A stretch of 64,000 nt of DNA, taken from the NCBI GenBank assembly GCA_964035015.1, contig OZ035999.1, positions 4,360,627 through 4,424,626 on the forward strand, read 5' to 3'. Source of the DNA: Corallium rubrum (lineage: Eukaryota > Cnidaria > Anthozoa > Scleralcyonacea > Coralliidae). How positions within the stretch are numbered: position 1 is the first letter of the stretch; every line of letters starts with the position of its first letter. This document shows, piece by piece, positions 23,999-35,500 of the stretch. The notes beneath the pieces were generated by a model, which worked only from the letters and a program-made list of their open reading frames with translations, made no database searches and was not told the origin of the DNA. Made by a program: the position numbers and the translations under genes.

Positions 23999-24117
<119 letters not shown>

Positions 24118-24172
24118 TAATCCCAGAACCTTAATCTCAGAACTAGAATTATTAATACTTCTAGTTCTGAGA

Positions 24173-24858
24173 TTAAGGTGGCTCCACACAGTTTCTTGAA
24201 AAATGGAAAATACAAGTTTGAGAGTCCAACACACGTGCATAAACAGTTCCAAAAAAGAATAAAACTAAATGTTATGTATAATTAAACAGTCTGACAATCA
24301 AAAAATGTTACCAAATAAATAGCAACAGTTGTTGCTATGGCAACAATGACGTTTCAAAATGGCTGCCAATTACCCTTCAAACTAATTTAATTCGAAAAAA
24401 ACTTTGGTGACCCCCAATTTTTTTTTTCATTAAAACTTTTCTAGAAGTATGAGTAATCAATAGGCCGATTTAAAAAAAATTCTGTAGAACAAAATTTTTT
24501 AAAAATTAACAAACATGATTTTTCCGGGGAAAAAATTATTCCTTCTACAGAATTTTTTGAAAATCAGCCTATTGATTACTCATACTTCAAGAAAAGTTTT
24601 AATGAAAAAAAAATTGGGGGTCACCAAAGTTTTTTTCGAATTAAATTAGTTTGAAGGGTAATTGGCAGCCATTTTGAAACGTCATTGTTGTCATAGCAAC
24701 AACTGTTGCTATTTATTTGGTAACAGTTTTTGATTGTCAGACTGTTTAACTATGCATAACATTTAGTTTTATTCTTTTTCCGAATTGTTTATGCACGTGT
24801 TTTGGACTCTCAAACTTGTATTTTCCATTTTTCAAGAAACTGTATGGAGCCGCCTTAA
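24173..24858. mobile_element. fold-back element, 310-bp arms, TTAA ends
   Basis: The ends TTAAGGTGGCTCC and GGAGCCGCCTTAA begin two arms of about 310 bp that are nearly perfect inverted copies, closing near 24515. No coding content. The TTAAGGTGG start resembles the element at 48343-48529. Confidence 0.8.
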
Positions 24859-25722
24859 GGTTTGTGTTGTGATTGATTTGATATTTTAGTTCGATCGTTG
24901 TCGCTTGGTTCGATTTCATACCTTTGTATCTCTTAAACGTATATACAAGTCTTGTCTGAACACATTTTGATTGCGTTATTTCTTTATTTAATAATTGTAT
25001 GTACGCTGTCTTAAAGAGACTGCAGACTGTTTAAACAAATAGGCATCAAAATGTCCGCAATATCTTCTAGTTTGACAAAATAATTTAGTTTCCCAAAGGG
25101 ATTGATAGTAACTGATTCCACGTATTCAAATTAATTGAAACACCGAAGTTCGAATTAAGACTACTCGATGGGGAAAAGCTGAGTTTCAAGAAAAGGTTTT
25201 CCCAAAAAGATTTTGCAGCGTAGATTTGTCTCTCATTCTATTTCCTCGCATAGCCCTAGTGCCAATGCTGATAAAATTGAAAAGTTTCACACTTGCAATA
25301 TTCATGCATCCGGAGAAATTACATTTATTGTGATACGTAAATTTAATGCAAATTAGAATTTCTGAGCTTTAAGAATGAAGCACAAATCCCGACATTGAAA
25401 AACGTTTTAGAGTAAAAAATCTATTTTTTTAAATATTTTTTCACTATCTTGCCACCTTAAATTAATCTGCATTCCTGCTTGAGTATGCCAAAACGGCCCG
25501 TTTCCTATTTTACCCTAACGTCAGACCATTTTACTCGTCAGAGACTGATTAGTCTGGCACCTAAATGCATTATTTTGACGAAATTGTGCCTTTGGTCATG
25601 ATAAAAGCATGAAATTTTGTGCAGAGGCAGAACAGGTACTAATAAATGTTTTTGGATGTAGGGCCAACGTACATCTGGTTGCTATGGCAACTATTTTCAA
25701 AATGGCGGCCTTTGTTTTCATT
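24859..25722. other. intergenic, decayed repeats only
   Basis: Near 25490-25560 there is a decayed member of the CGTCTGGCGTTAG MITE family (TACCCTAACGTCAGACC, TTTTACTCGTCAGAGAC). 25640-25710 resembles the arms of the fold-back element (GGTTGCTATGGCAAC, CAAAATGGCGGCC). I see nothing else. Confidence 0.5.
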
Positions 25723-25806
25723 CACCGAGGAGATAGACCCAACGAAGATAGTGGGGATGGTGAGGACGTTGAGGAACAAGAGTGAGTAGATTAGGATAGT
25801 TCGATT
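25723..25806 (+). pseudogene. copy of the 3' end of the unrecognised gene
   Basis: It matches 7373-7450 base for base at most positions: ACCGAGGAGATRGACC, AGTGGGGATGGTGAGGACG, and AGTAGATTAGGATA across the stop. The tail codons are altered and TGA replaces TGG, so it is a dead fragment of the last exon. Confidence 0.7.
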
Positions 25807-27049
25807 AATTGTATCTACTGCGCGTGCGCGAGTAGAAAGTTAACAAAAGAATGTCTTCGGAACCAATCAAAACAGAATAAAACGATCGACTCACGACAAA
25901 CCACCGAAGCCAAAATAACTGTACACCAAGTATTTCACTCAAGTCATTGTTGACAGCAATGGAACGAGATATTCAAGGAGCGGGATATTCAACAAAGTTT
26001 TTACAAATTTAGTAAGTATTTTAAGTATGAATCGCAGGTAATTCTTAATTGTGATGTACTAGACGTTGTTGGAATGATGATAAAGGTTCTTGACAGCAAA
26101 TTAATGGTCGTATGGACAATTTCATATTAGACGAGGCAATTTAATGTTTGATCGAGCTTCGGCGCTTCGCAAACTGACAAGAATGCGTTACCGAACAGAT
26201 ATGGATGATTTTCTGAGAAAACAAAGTTAGCTTTATGGTCAAGCAACAATGTGCAAAGCCTATGGTAGTTTACGAGCGAAATATGGTATTAAATAGCAAT
26301 CAAATGTCAGTGACATGCTATGCGCCTATGCTGAGAGCGTGAACTGGCATTAAAATATAAAGTCTATTTACAGTATTAATGGCGTAAAATATTGTAGGCT
26401 GCAATTGTCAATGCCATAGGCGTAGAGTTTTGTTTTCGTCTAGGGGGGCTGAACAGGGCCTTTCTAAGAATTTTCCCAGGGGGGGGGGGGTGTTTACAAA
26501 AAGGGACTCTTCTAGTGGGGTCCGGGGCATGCCCCCATTTCCTGCATTCTGAGCGGTGATTTTTAAGAACACTGAAGGTCATGAAATGTCATAAAAACTA
26601 GTTACTGGGTTGACTTATCACTGTATACGGGTGCTTTTGGCTGACAGGAATGAGGCTGTAAGTTACTTTAGCCTAACGAGTAACCTAAGCCCCTCAGCCC
26701 CCCCATACTCTATGCCTATGGTCAATGCCATGCAAAATCTGTGTCGTGAATGTGCAAACATAAATTCTACCTTTTACAGTACTGCATGTATGCATATGTC
26801 TTGAAGAACAATTAATGTATGGTTGCTCTTATAATTTTGATGACATTGCTGGACATCTTTTTCATTCGCTATTAAATATTGGAAAAGTAATACTCGAGAT
26901 GCTCATCTTAAGCAATTTCCTTCACCTTCTAACTAGATTGCATTATTGTTTGACAGATTAAGTCAAATTTTGTGAGTTGTTAATATTAATTTGATTTGCC
27001 TACTTAAGGCTTCACTACCATACATGTACAGTACTTTGACTATAATTAG
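25807..27049. other. intergenic, no supportable gene
   Basis: Non-coding. An inverted repeat brackets 26410-26730 (CAATGCCATAGGCGTAGAG and TCTATGCCTATGGTCAATGC) and holds a G run near 26469. Otherwise AT-rich with no long frames. Confidence 0.5.
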
Positions 27050-27185
27050 AGCACTGGCTCTCACCATGGAGGACCGGAGGAAAGCCCAGTTGGATTGAGT
27101 TCGTATTTGAATGGGTGACCACCTGTCCAGGCTTGGAACTCATGCCAGATGAGTAGTTGTTAGTGCTGAACCAGTCTCAACTGAG
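27050..27185 (+). repeat. 5S rRNA-like fragment, possible 5S-derived SINE
   Basis: TTTGAATGGGTGACCACCTG matches the internal control region of 5S rRNA genes in spirit, and GAGGACCGGAGGAAAG lies upstream at roughly the right distance. The whole does not form an intact 5S gene. A SINE3-like or decayed 5S origin is inferred. Confidence 0.35.
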
Positions 27186-27589
27186 CTGAGCTGATCTCAG
27201 GCCAACTTTTTGCAACTTACCTGTAAGTTAGTCACTTCGCCAAAGGCATAAATCTGATAAATGTATAATTCATGATATGCCAGCTTGTAAGTTGTAACCA
27301 CCACTTACATCAAGTTCACTGGTAACCACTGATCTGTATCAAAACACTTCAAACAGTTGAGCCTCTGATTTCACTGGTCTGCTGTCTCTAGATCAGAAAT
27401 ACTTAAATGCCATCTTTGTTGGGGGGTGTTTGGGAGAGCTATTATTGACCAGCTGTTGACCGATCATAGAAGTATTTCAGCTTTCTTTTTCTCCGTCGTT
27501 TGGCCAACTATTTGATATTTAGAATTATTGGGGGGGGGGGGGGGGGGAGGGGATGCAGCCCACACACCCCAGTCACCATGCCCCTGGCC

Positions 27590-27975
27590 TCAGGAGATCT
27601 GAGCTGGTCTTAGGTGAGGTGAGCTGAACTGAGCTGGTCTCAGGTGAGCTGAGATGAACTGAGCTGGTCTCAGGTGAGCTGAGATGAACTGAGCTGGTCT
27701 CAGGTGAGCTGAGATGGTCTCAAGTGAGCTGAGATGGTCTCAGGTGAGCTGAGATGGTCTCAGCTCAACTGAGCTTTGCTGAGCTGAGCTGGCCTGGGCA
27801 GAGCTGAGCTGACCTCAGCTGAATTGAGCTGGTTTCAGCTAAGCTGGTCTTAGTTGAGTTGAGCTGGTCCCAGTTGAGCTGAGCTGGTCTCAGGTGAGCT
27901 GAACTGGTCTCAGACAGCTGAGCCAAATTGAATTGAGCTCAGCTGAGCTGGTAGCTGAGCTGAGCTGGTCACCTG
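27590..27975. repeat. GAGCTGAGCTGGTCTCAGGT minisatellite
   Basis: Imperfect repeats of about 20 bp built from GAGCTGA and TGGTCTCAGGTGA. The unit also begins to appear just after the 5S-like fragment at 27170-27200. Confidence 0.9.
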
Positions 27976-28175
27976 TGCCTTGATGGCTTTACTCCGAGTT
28001 CTTTTTTTAAAGTTAAAACACAGCATGGCCTGTGAGCATAGACAATTTTGTCAATAAATCTTGTTCAGCTCTAGATCGATTGAATACAAGGTTATTACAA
28101 GTATACAATTCCATCAATTTTGTCACAAATAGGCATTAACGCAGCAGATACATGCACGCCTGGGCATGCCTATTT

Positions 28176-28570
28176 TAGATAGCGCATGAGTCAAAATATA
28201 AACGGTAAAAGCCATGACCAGTCCTTGTGTCCGAGGAACACCCCCAGGAAATCTTCTCCCTCCATGGGGGGGGGGGGGTTCCTGGGACACCGGATATCCG
28301 CAGCTACAGCGTTACGTACATGCCAAGCCTGGTTACACAAAATACCCATAATTTCTAACTCCCAGTCTAATCATCCTACTGTAATCTAACCCTTTGCTTG
28401 CCAGGAGTTAGCCAGATAAAAACTAGATACCGGTATCGCGTTGCCAAACAATTGATTAATGGTGATATATGCTACTGAACCGCATGCTCTCGTCCAAGCA
28501 TTCCCTTCGGCTGAATAAAATTAGCTGGAATGAACTATAAAGAGTTGAGGTGTCCTATTGGCAAATTAAC
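28176..28570. repeat. uninterrupted copy of the repeat that follows the unrecognised gene
   Basis: It starts GATAGCGCATGAGTCAAAAT and matches 7456-7555 and then 8140-8425 without the intervening MITE. A G run lies at 28267-28278. Confidence 0.75.
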
Positions 28571-28769
28571 CCTGCAAAGCAGTTCATTTTGCTGGGAGGT
28601 TTTTGTCAATACTTTTAATAGTAGTCAGGAATCAGAAAGATAACTGCTCCCGAATTTCACAAAATGTGGAAAAGCGACATAATCCACTTTGGAAACAAAC
28701 TGGAAGAAAAGCACCGATTTTTCCGTCTATAGGTTGCTTAAATACAGCAGTGCTGTGAGTATCTTCGTT

Positions 28770-29440
28770 ACAAGTAACTAGTTACATGTAATCGTTACTT
28801 TTTTGAGTAACTTTACCGGTAACTAGTTACTTTTTTCAGAAGGTAACTGTAACTGTAACTAGTTACAAAAAGTATGAATAAAAAGTAACGATAACTAGTT
28901 ACATCTGCCGTTGAGAGCGCCGTTACTTTTTGCGATATCCATAATACTCCCAACCTCACCGAGTCGTCGTTCAACGTCGTATCCAGCTTTTCATTGAACT
29001 GAACACACCGCTGCCTGCAAGTGCAGCATGTGAAAGGCTGTTCAGCTGCGCAGGATTAATTTTCGGACCACATCGCTGCTGAATGACTGATCGTAATTTT
29101 GAAAATTCTCTTCTGGTCAAATTAAACAATAGTTTTGTCTAATTCACATGCTTCGCGATTTTAATAGCCGAATGGAAGAATAGGTGTAACTTAGTAATTG
29201 TAATTGTAACTAGTTACAAAATTTTTGAAGTAACTTTGTAACTGTAACTGTAACTGTAACTGTAACTGTAACTTAACTGTAACTGTAACTGTAACTGTAA
29301 CTGTAACTGTAACTGTAACTGTAACTGTAACTGTAACTGTAACTAGTTACTTTTTTTTCATTGTAACTTGTATCGGTAACTAGTTACTTTTCTGATGATG
29401 TAACTGTGACTGCAACTAGTTAAAAAAAATTATGTAACTA
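28770..29440. mobile_element. hAT transposon remnant with GTAACTAGTTAC subterminal repeats
   Basis: Repeated GTAACTAGTTAC palindromes lie on both sides (28780-28900 and 29190-29420) of a transposase fragment at 28993-29142. On the right they have expanded into (CTGTAA)n at about 29234-29343. Confidence 0.7.
28993..29142 (+). pseudogene. hAT transposase C-terminal dimerisation domain fragment
   Basis: The frame reads PLPASAACERLFSCAGLIF, then a TGA, then MTDRNFENSLLVKLN and a stop. This is the conserved C-terminal dimerisation signature of hAT transposases (the ASAACERLFS...N.E..L.LK pattern). The internal stop and missing catalytic core show it is dead. Confidence 0.8.
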
Positions 29441-29949
29441 TTACAGCACTGAAATACAGGTTGCGTTTACGCAATCATTTAGTGCTATTGAGCACTACAT
29501 TAGATCGTTTTCACTCACGTGATCGGTGGCGCCCCGTTGGGGTGGTGAAACAATACGAAATGTTGGAATAAGAATAAAATGGCCGCCATTTCATTGCTTT
29601 CGGTGCACCAATATGGCCGCCGTGACGTCAGATGAAAACCCAGAATTATGTGCCCGACTGTTTCGTCAAGCCTCGCGGCAACCGTGTAGCACGCAGTGCA
29701 TACCTATGTTTAGACTTCGTTCATACAAACCAAATCTGACAAATAAACGGAAAAAAGACAAACACGTGGATTTTCATTTAAAATGGCTCAAATGAGTTTA
29801 CAAAATGGTCAACAAATCTAACAATTAGAAATTACAGATCAGAGAAATAAATTTTCTACTCAAAGGAACTAATTTGTCATTTAAAGGGTATTGGCAATAA
29901 AAAATAAGTTTGTCTCATTTGAAAGAACTCGTCAAATGGTATAAGAAGA

Positions 29950-30340
29950 CCTTTTACAATTTTTCCGTATTTGTTTTGGTTTTGGAAATATGTCGACCAA
30001 AGACAGCGTGCTGTCCGCCATCTTGTTGTAATATTGGGTCTAATTAACTTGGGTAAACCTGATGAAACTACTCTGTGGGTGACCAAATTTCCACGGCAGG
30101 CTTTTTAAATGTTGTGGGTTAATTTATAATGGCAATAGCGCCACAAAAAATCGAGTTTCTAGCTCATAGTGTCATAAGGTTGGCAAGACAAAAATTTCAC
30201 TTTACCCTGGTTATGTCGTCACATGCATAATTTTGCTTTATTTTGCATATCGAAAATAATTCCAAGATGGCGGACAGCACGCTGAGTTTGGTCGAAATAT
30301 TTCCAAAACCAAAACAGATATGGAAAAATTGTTACCCAGT
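29950..30340. repeat. inverted-repeat element
   Basis: CAATTTTTCCGTATTTGTTT near 29957 is mirrored by AAACAGATATGGAAAAATTG near 30314. Just inside, GACAGCGTGCTGTCCGCCAT is mirrored by ATGGCGGACAGCACGCTG. Confidence 0.65.
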
Positions 30341-30934
30341 CTTACACATAATTACTTTATAAATGTCTTCGGCAGAAATTTACTGAAGCAAGTATGTCTG
30401 GAAATTTAACATCATATTGTATCTAATTTGATAGAACAGATCTGGTATTATCTTCGTTTAGTCCGTTAACTTTATGGCGAATAAGAATAAAGCCAGAATA
30501 AAATACTAAAGAATTATTCGGACAGTTAAAATGGTTCTCTGATGAAAGTATTATTGGTAATGTTTTTTGTATAATGCTAAAGATGTTTTGGTAGTTAGTA
30601 ATCGTGCAGTTTCATTTCAAAATACGTTGAAGAAAAGGCAGGGGCGCCGGAAGCTAGTTAATGCGGCGGGGGCAGCCATATAAAAAGGGCACTTTTTCTC
30701 AGCATTAATTTTTGCACGTGGTAAATAATATTTGCCGATCTTGCTCTATAGCATAAAATAACCAAAAAGCATAACGGTATAATATAATGAATGACAATGT
30801 ATTGAGAAAGAAAATTCAACGGCTGAATTGTACATATTGATGCTAATTCCTATTTACCTTTAAGAAAACATGGCAACTTTAATGAATCAGAAAACACCCA
30901 CCACGTGAAAAAAGTCTGGGCACAAGACACAGCT

Positions 30935-31274
30935 CAACCTCGTTCTCATGCAGGGTGTTTTTGAAATTGGTAAGGTGGGAAAAGGTTCTGGCATCGGCTG
31001 TTGGATTCGGTATTTTCATTGGTTGATTGCTTTTCTTAAACATTCATCGTGAAACATATTTATGCATAGTTTTGTGCCAGTTATGATTAAATAGCTTCAA
31101 CGGGACCGCCAATGGGACAAATAGGACCGCCATTACAATGAACTTCTCCCACGGCGCTGCCATTACTCAGAATGATTTTGCACACGAAACTAAATTGCTA
31201 ACTTACTACACCAAGTATTTTTGGGTGCTGTGACTAGCCGATGCCAGGGCTTTTTCCCACTGAGAACGAGGTTG
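30935..31274. mobile_element. 340-bp MITE with 9-bp target duplication
   Basis: It begins CAACCTCGTTCTCA and ends TGAGAACGAGGTTG, with inner inverted GGCATCGGCT and AGCCGATGCC. The flanks 30926-30934 and 31275-31283 are both GACACAGCT. Confidence 0.85.
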
Positions 31275-32507
31275 GACACAGCTACCCAAGGCAACTTGCC
31301 AAGCCGTACGGGTTGAAAATCCAGCCATCCATGCAGGTTTGTGAATTGATTCATAAGTTGTCAAAGGTAAGACGTTCAGTAAATGTAACTCACATATTTG
31401 ACTCCTGTGCTCCCTGTACTTAAAATATCCTCAGAAACACTTCATTAAGTTTAATAATTAAGTTTAATTAACTATGACTGTCAACTACTATTGAGTTCAT
31501 CCTTATTATGTGGTTCTCAGTTATAAAAGAATGGTACATGGTTTGGCGTGTTCCATTCAGATTGAGTTACGGGTGCACTTGGGAAGTTGGCTATCGCCTC
31601 GACCAAATCTTACGCTTTTTTCGCGCTCTCGCAACTTTCCGCGTACATCCAAAACTTGATGGAGCACGGCAAACCATGAACCATTTCTTAAGTATATATT
31701 AAAAAAATCGGCTTAATTTGCCATACGTTCGTTAAGTTCCGATGTTTCCCAAAAGGAAAGTCGCCTTTCTTAAACTTTAACTTGAAAAGTAAACTCCAAC
31801 ACAACCCATTATTTGGTCGGCCTATAATGCAAAGATACGAAATCTAATTAATTCTTTGAAAGTTTTCATGGCGATAAAGTAAATTCGAATTACTACGGTA
31901 CTGCCTGTTTACACGGAAGACAAATTCGCAACCGTTCTCTAATTAGTGTAATAAAAGTAGCGTGCTGCGTAGGCAGTGTAGAAACAACAATCGAAATATA
32001 GTAAGGTTAGATATACTGTCGAAACAGAGAACGTATTTCGCCTGTTTACACGGCGAAATAGGACGAATTCGAGACCGGTTCCGAATTCGTCCCCGGTACC
32101 GTGTAAACGGGGTCTTATTTGAATGTTGAGAGTACACGCAGCAAAGACTGAAGCAACCAACTTTCAACGAAAACTGTAAACAACCAAAACACTTTCAGTC
32201 ACCGTAAACACTGGCTGTCGTAATTAGGTTTTCATCGCGATAAATTCATTTTCCAGATATCTTAGGTAACACCATTTTAACTTAACTCGCTTAATGTTTC
32301 GATTTCTTTTTTCAATTTTCGAACGACCGGTCTTTACGGGTTTGTAAAAACCGCTCAGTGATCAATCAAATTGCAGGAAAGTTGCGTTAAGACCGCTCAC
32401 GTGACAGAACCGTATATATATATATGACACTTGAATAAACACTGAACGTTGGTGGATGCTTGAAGACTACCGAAAGAATACCAGAAACTTACCAGTATCC
32501 AAAAGCT
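31275..32507. other. intergenic, no supportable gene
   Basis: Non-coding. Around 32041-32112 there is a short element with GTTTACACGG-type motifs and inverted GAATTCG. A short (TA)n lies at 32412-32424. Confidence 0.5.
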
Positions 32508-35500
32508 TTAAAACATTTGAAGTCGTCTGAGTTCTTCCTGGTCATAATTTTCCAGATTTCCATGATCCGACCAAGCTGCGTGTCGCGCTCCATCCATTTC
32601 AGGTGCGAGTTCATTGCCCTCCGCCAGCTTGTGTTGACCTCCACCAATCACTTCTTGGCACTCTGGACAGACACTTTTTTCCATCGCTCCGCCACAATCT
32701 CCAATAGCATAAATATGCCCGTTGCGACATTTAAACCAATGGCCTTTTGTTAATCCAATGGCTTTAACAATCTGGGCCCTCTCTTCTGCCGTGATTGACC
32801 CTAAACCCAAGTCTCGGCAAATCTTGTCCAAATTCCGATCAGCTTCTTGTCGGCTGTCTCCGATTTTCTTCCTTGAGGACAGCAGACGCGAGATAGAATC
32901 CAGTTTCAACTGCATCTCCAGTGGAACGGTTTTACCAGCACTGGTGATGTCTTCCTGAACGATCTTCAACTTACACGCCAGGGTGACGCGTAGGATTTCT
33001 TCTTTCAAGTCTCTGGCCAGTTGGTTCGTGAGTTTCAGGTCGACGAGACGTTTCTCCAAGTCGTTTACTGCTGCACGAAGACGCTTTTCTTCGCGACTAG
33101 CTGGCATTCTTTTCAAGAATTTTGACTTGATTTCATAGATACATGGCAGGAGTTGAATTTGATTTTTGACGGCACCGAGCTCTTTATTTGTACACGAAGA
33201 AATTCTATGGTAAAGGTCGATCCACGCCGAATTTCGATGAATCCCACCAAGCTGCTGAGAAGAAATTGTGCCACCCATTGCCAAGACTTTATCGATGCTT
33301 ACTGCATAATCTTCACTTTTTCTGTTCGAGTAAACTTCTTCGCACGGCTCCATAATAAGTGGATATTTCCTCAGCATTTCTTCGACACGCCTAACCAATT
33401 CGACCTCTTTTGTCTTCCTATCAACACCGTCGTCCAAAACTTTCTTTTTCACACGTTCAATGTCCATCAAAGTCTTCTTGATGGCATTGCCGTAACGTAA
33501 GCTTTTTCGAATCGGGGTTTTGCACTTCGGGCACTGCTTCAGTTGAATATTGCTGACGTCACCGTCGTCTTCGCTGGCCATCCATTGGTCGAGAGCGGTC
33601 ACTTCAAAAACGTGTCCACAGTCGAGAAGCTCGATAAACCTTGCACGGGGTGTATCTTCAGTTCCAAAGAAGATCTCCGTGAGTTCTTTCTTGTTACAGA
33701 CGCGACACAGTTTCGGGCACTTCTCGCCACACAGACCGATGCATTTGTGTTTTTTTTTACCGCATGCCGACGTCTTACGGCAAAACACCGCACACGGTTT
33801 GCGATCACATATCTCCGAGCACTTCTTCTTGCATTTCTTGTGCTTGCATTGCCAAGTGCACGGCTCTTGACACGGTGTACACGACTCGCCGCATTTCTTG
33901 CGACATGCACTATGCATGCACTTGTTTTCGCAATCCCGTTCGCACGACGGGCAGTCTTTAGTGCACGGTTCCTTGCAAGGATGGGAGCATATCAGAGTGC
34001 GTTCACAAGGATGCTGACACGTCACATGTACTCTCCCTTCTTTACAATCATGGCAGTTTCCCGGGCACGGATGCTCGCAATCTAGAACCGTTTCGCAACG
34101 AACATCGCACTTGTAATCTTCGGTTGGAGTTGAACATTCGATGGCGTGTTGATGACCACACGGTAAGGTCTTCTCCACTTTCTCTTTGCATCGTTTCACA
34201 CCGCACACTTTTCCACAAGGGCTTCGGCAGGGATGGCCACACGGCAGCACTTTTTCGCACGGTAATGTGCATTCGAAACTCAGGGGATTGGTACTGCAAG
34301 GCATCAGTTGCTTGTGACCACATTTCTCGAGGGTCTTCGTGACAAGCTTCTCACACGAGCCACACGTACTCCCATAGTGGCAACGCTTCGCACAGCGATG
34401 GTCCAGGGGGCACACATTCTTTCCACATGGTTTCTCGCACTCGTATTCCAGGTGGTCGCGGTCGACCGGATGACAAACCATTTCACATTTGTGCCCGCAA
34501 TCCAGACGGAAATCGCATGGTAGGGTACACCCTCCTTCGGGGGCCTTTCTGAAATCTTGCGCCTTGGCTGCCTTGATTTTTGTCGATTTGTGATTTCTGC
34601 AGTAGATCGAAAGTGCTGGTCCAACGGCTTCCTGGTTTTCTAACTGGGCTTTAATCTTCGCCCACAGCTCACTCTTCTCGGCCAGCATGCCGATGTTACC
34701 GATGCAATAGAAGCCCATACGAGCTCTGGACAAAGCCACGCAGATACGGTTGGAAACACCAAGGAATCCAATCTTCCGCTCTTCGTTGCTACGCACCAGA
34801 GATAACAGGATGATGTCATTCTCCTCGCCTTGAAAATTATCCACCGAACACACTCGAACTCCCGCGAACTGCGTTTTCGGCATCAACTTCTTCAGTTCGA
34901 GCAACTGTCCTGTGTACATGGTAAGGACTGTAATCTTTGAACTATCGTACCCTTGGTGTAAGAGATACCGACACAATGCCACGATGTAGTTGGCTTCGTG
35001 TTCGTTCGAGTGGCTTCGTAACTCGTCATCGCTTTTCTCCGGATGCTGGTGATCGATGAAAAACAAGTTCTTGGAAACGCCCAGCACGTCGCCGAAGTAC
35101 TCGACGCTGACGTGGTTCTTGAGATCGTCGTAGATATGCTTCATCAACTGCGCAATCTCGGGTCTCATGCGGTGCTGTGTGTCGAGCGTGTAACATTTCA
35201 TTCCATTCCTGACCATACGTTCGAACAACGACACTTCCAGGTTGTATTGCTTGGCCAGAGTGTAAACACTTGGGTTAGGCTTGAGTTGTTTGTGGTCTCC
35301 AATTAGAATCAAATGTTGGGCTCCTTTGGATAATGATGTGACGATATGAGCCTCCAGAACTTCAGCGGCCTCTTCGACTACTATGATCTTAGGTTGAATC
35401 TTCTGCAAGACGTTTCTATATTAAACATTTTGAACATTGAGTATATTAACATTATACAAGTATATTAGTTATAAAAGTTAAATATTGTATAAGTTATTTA

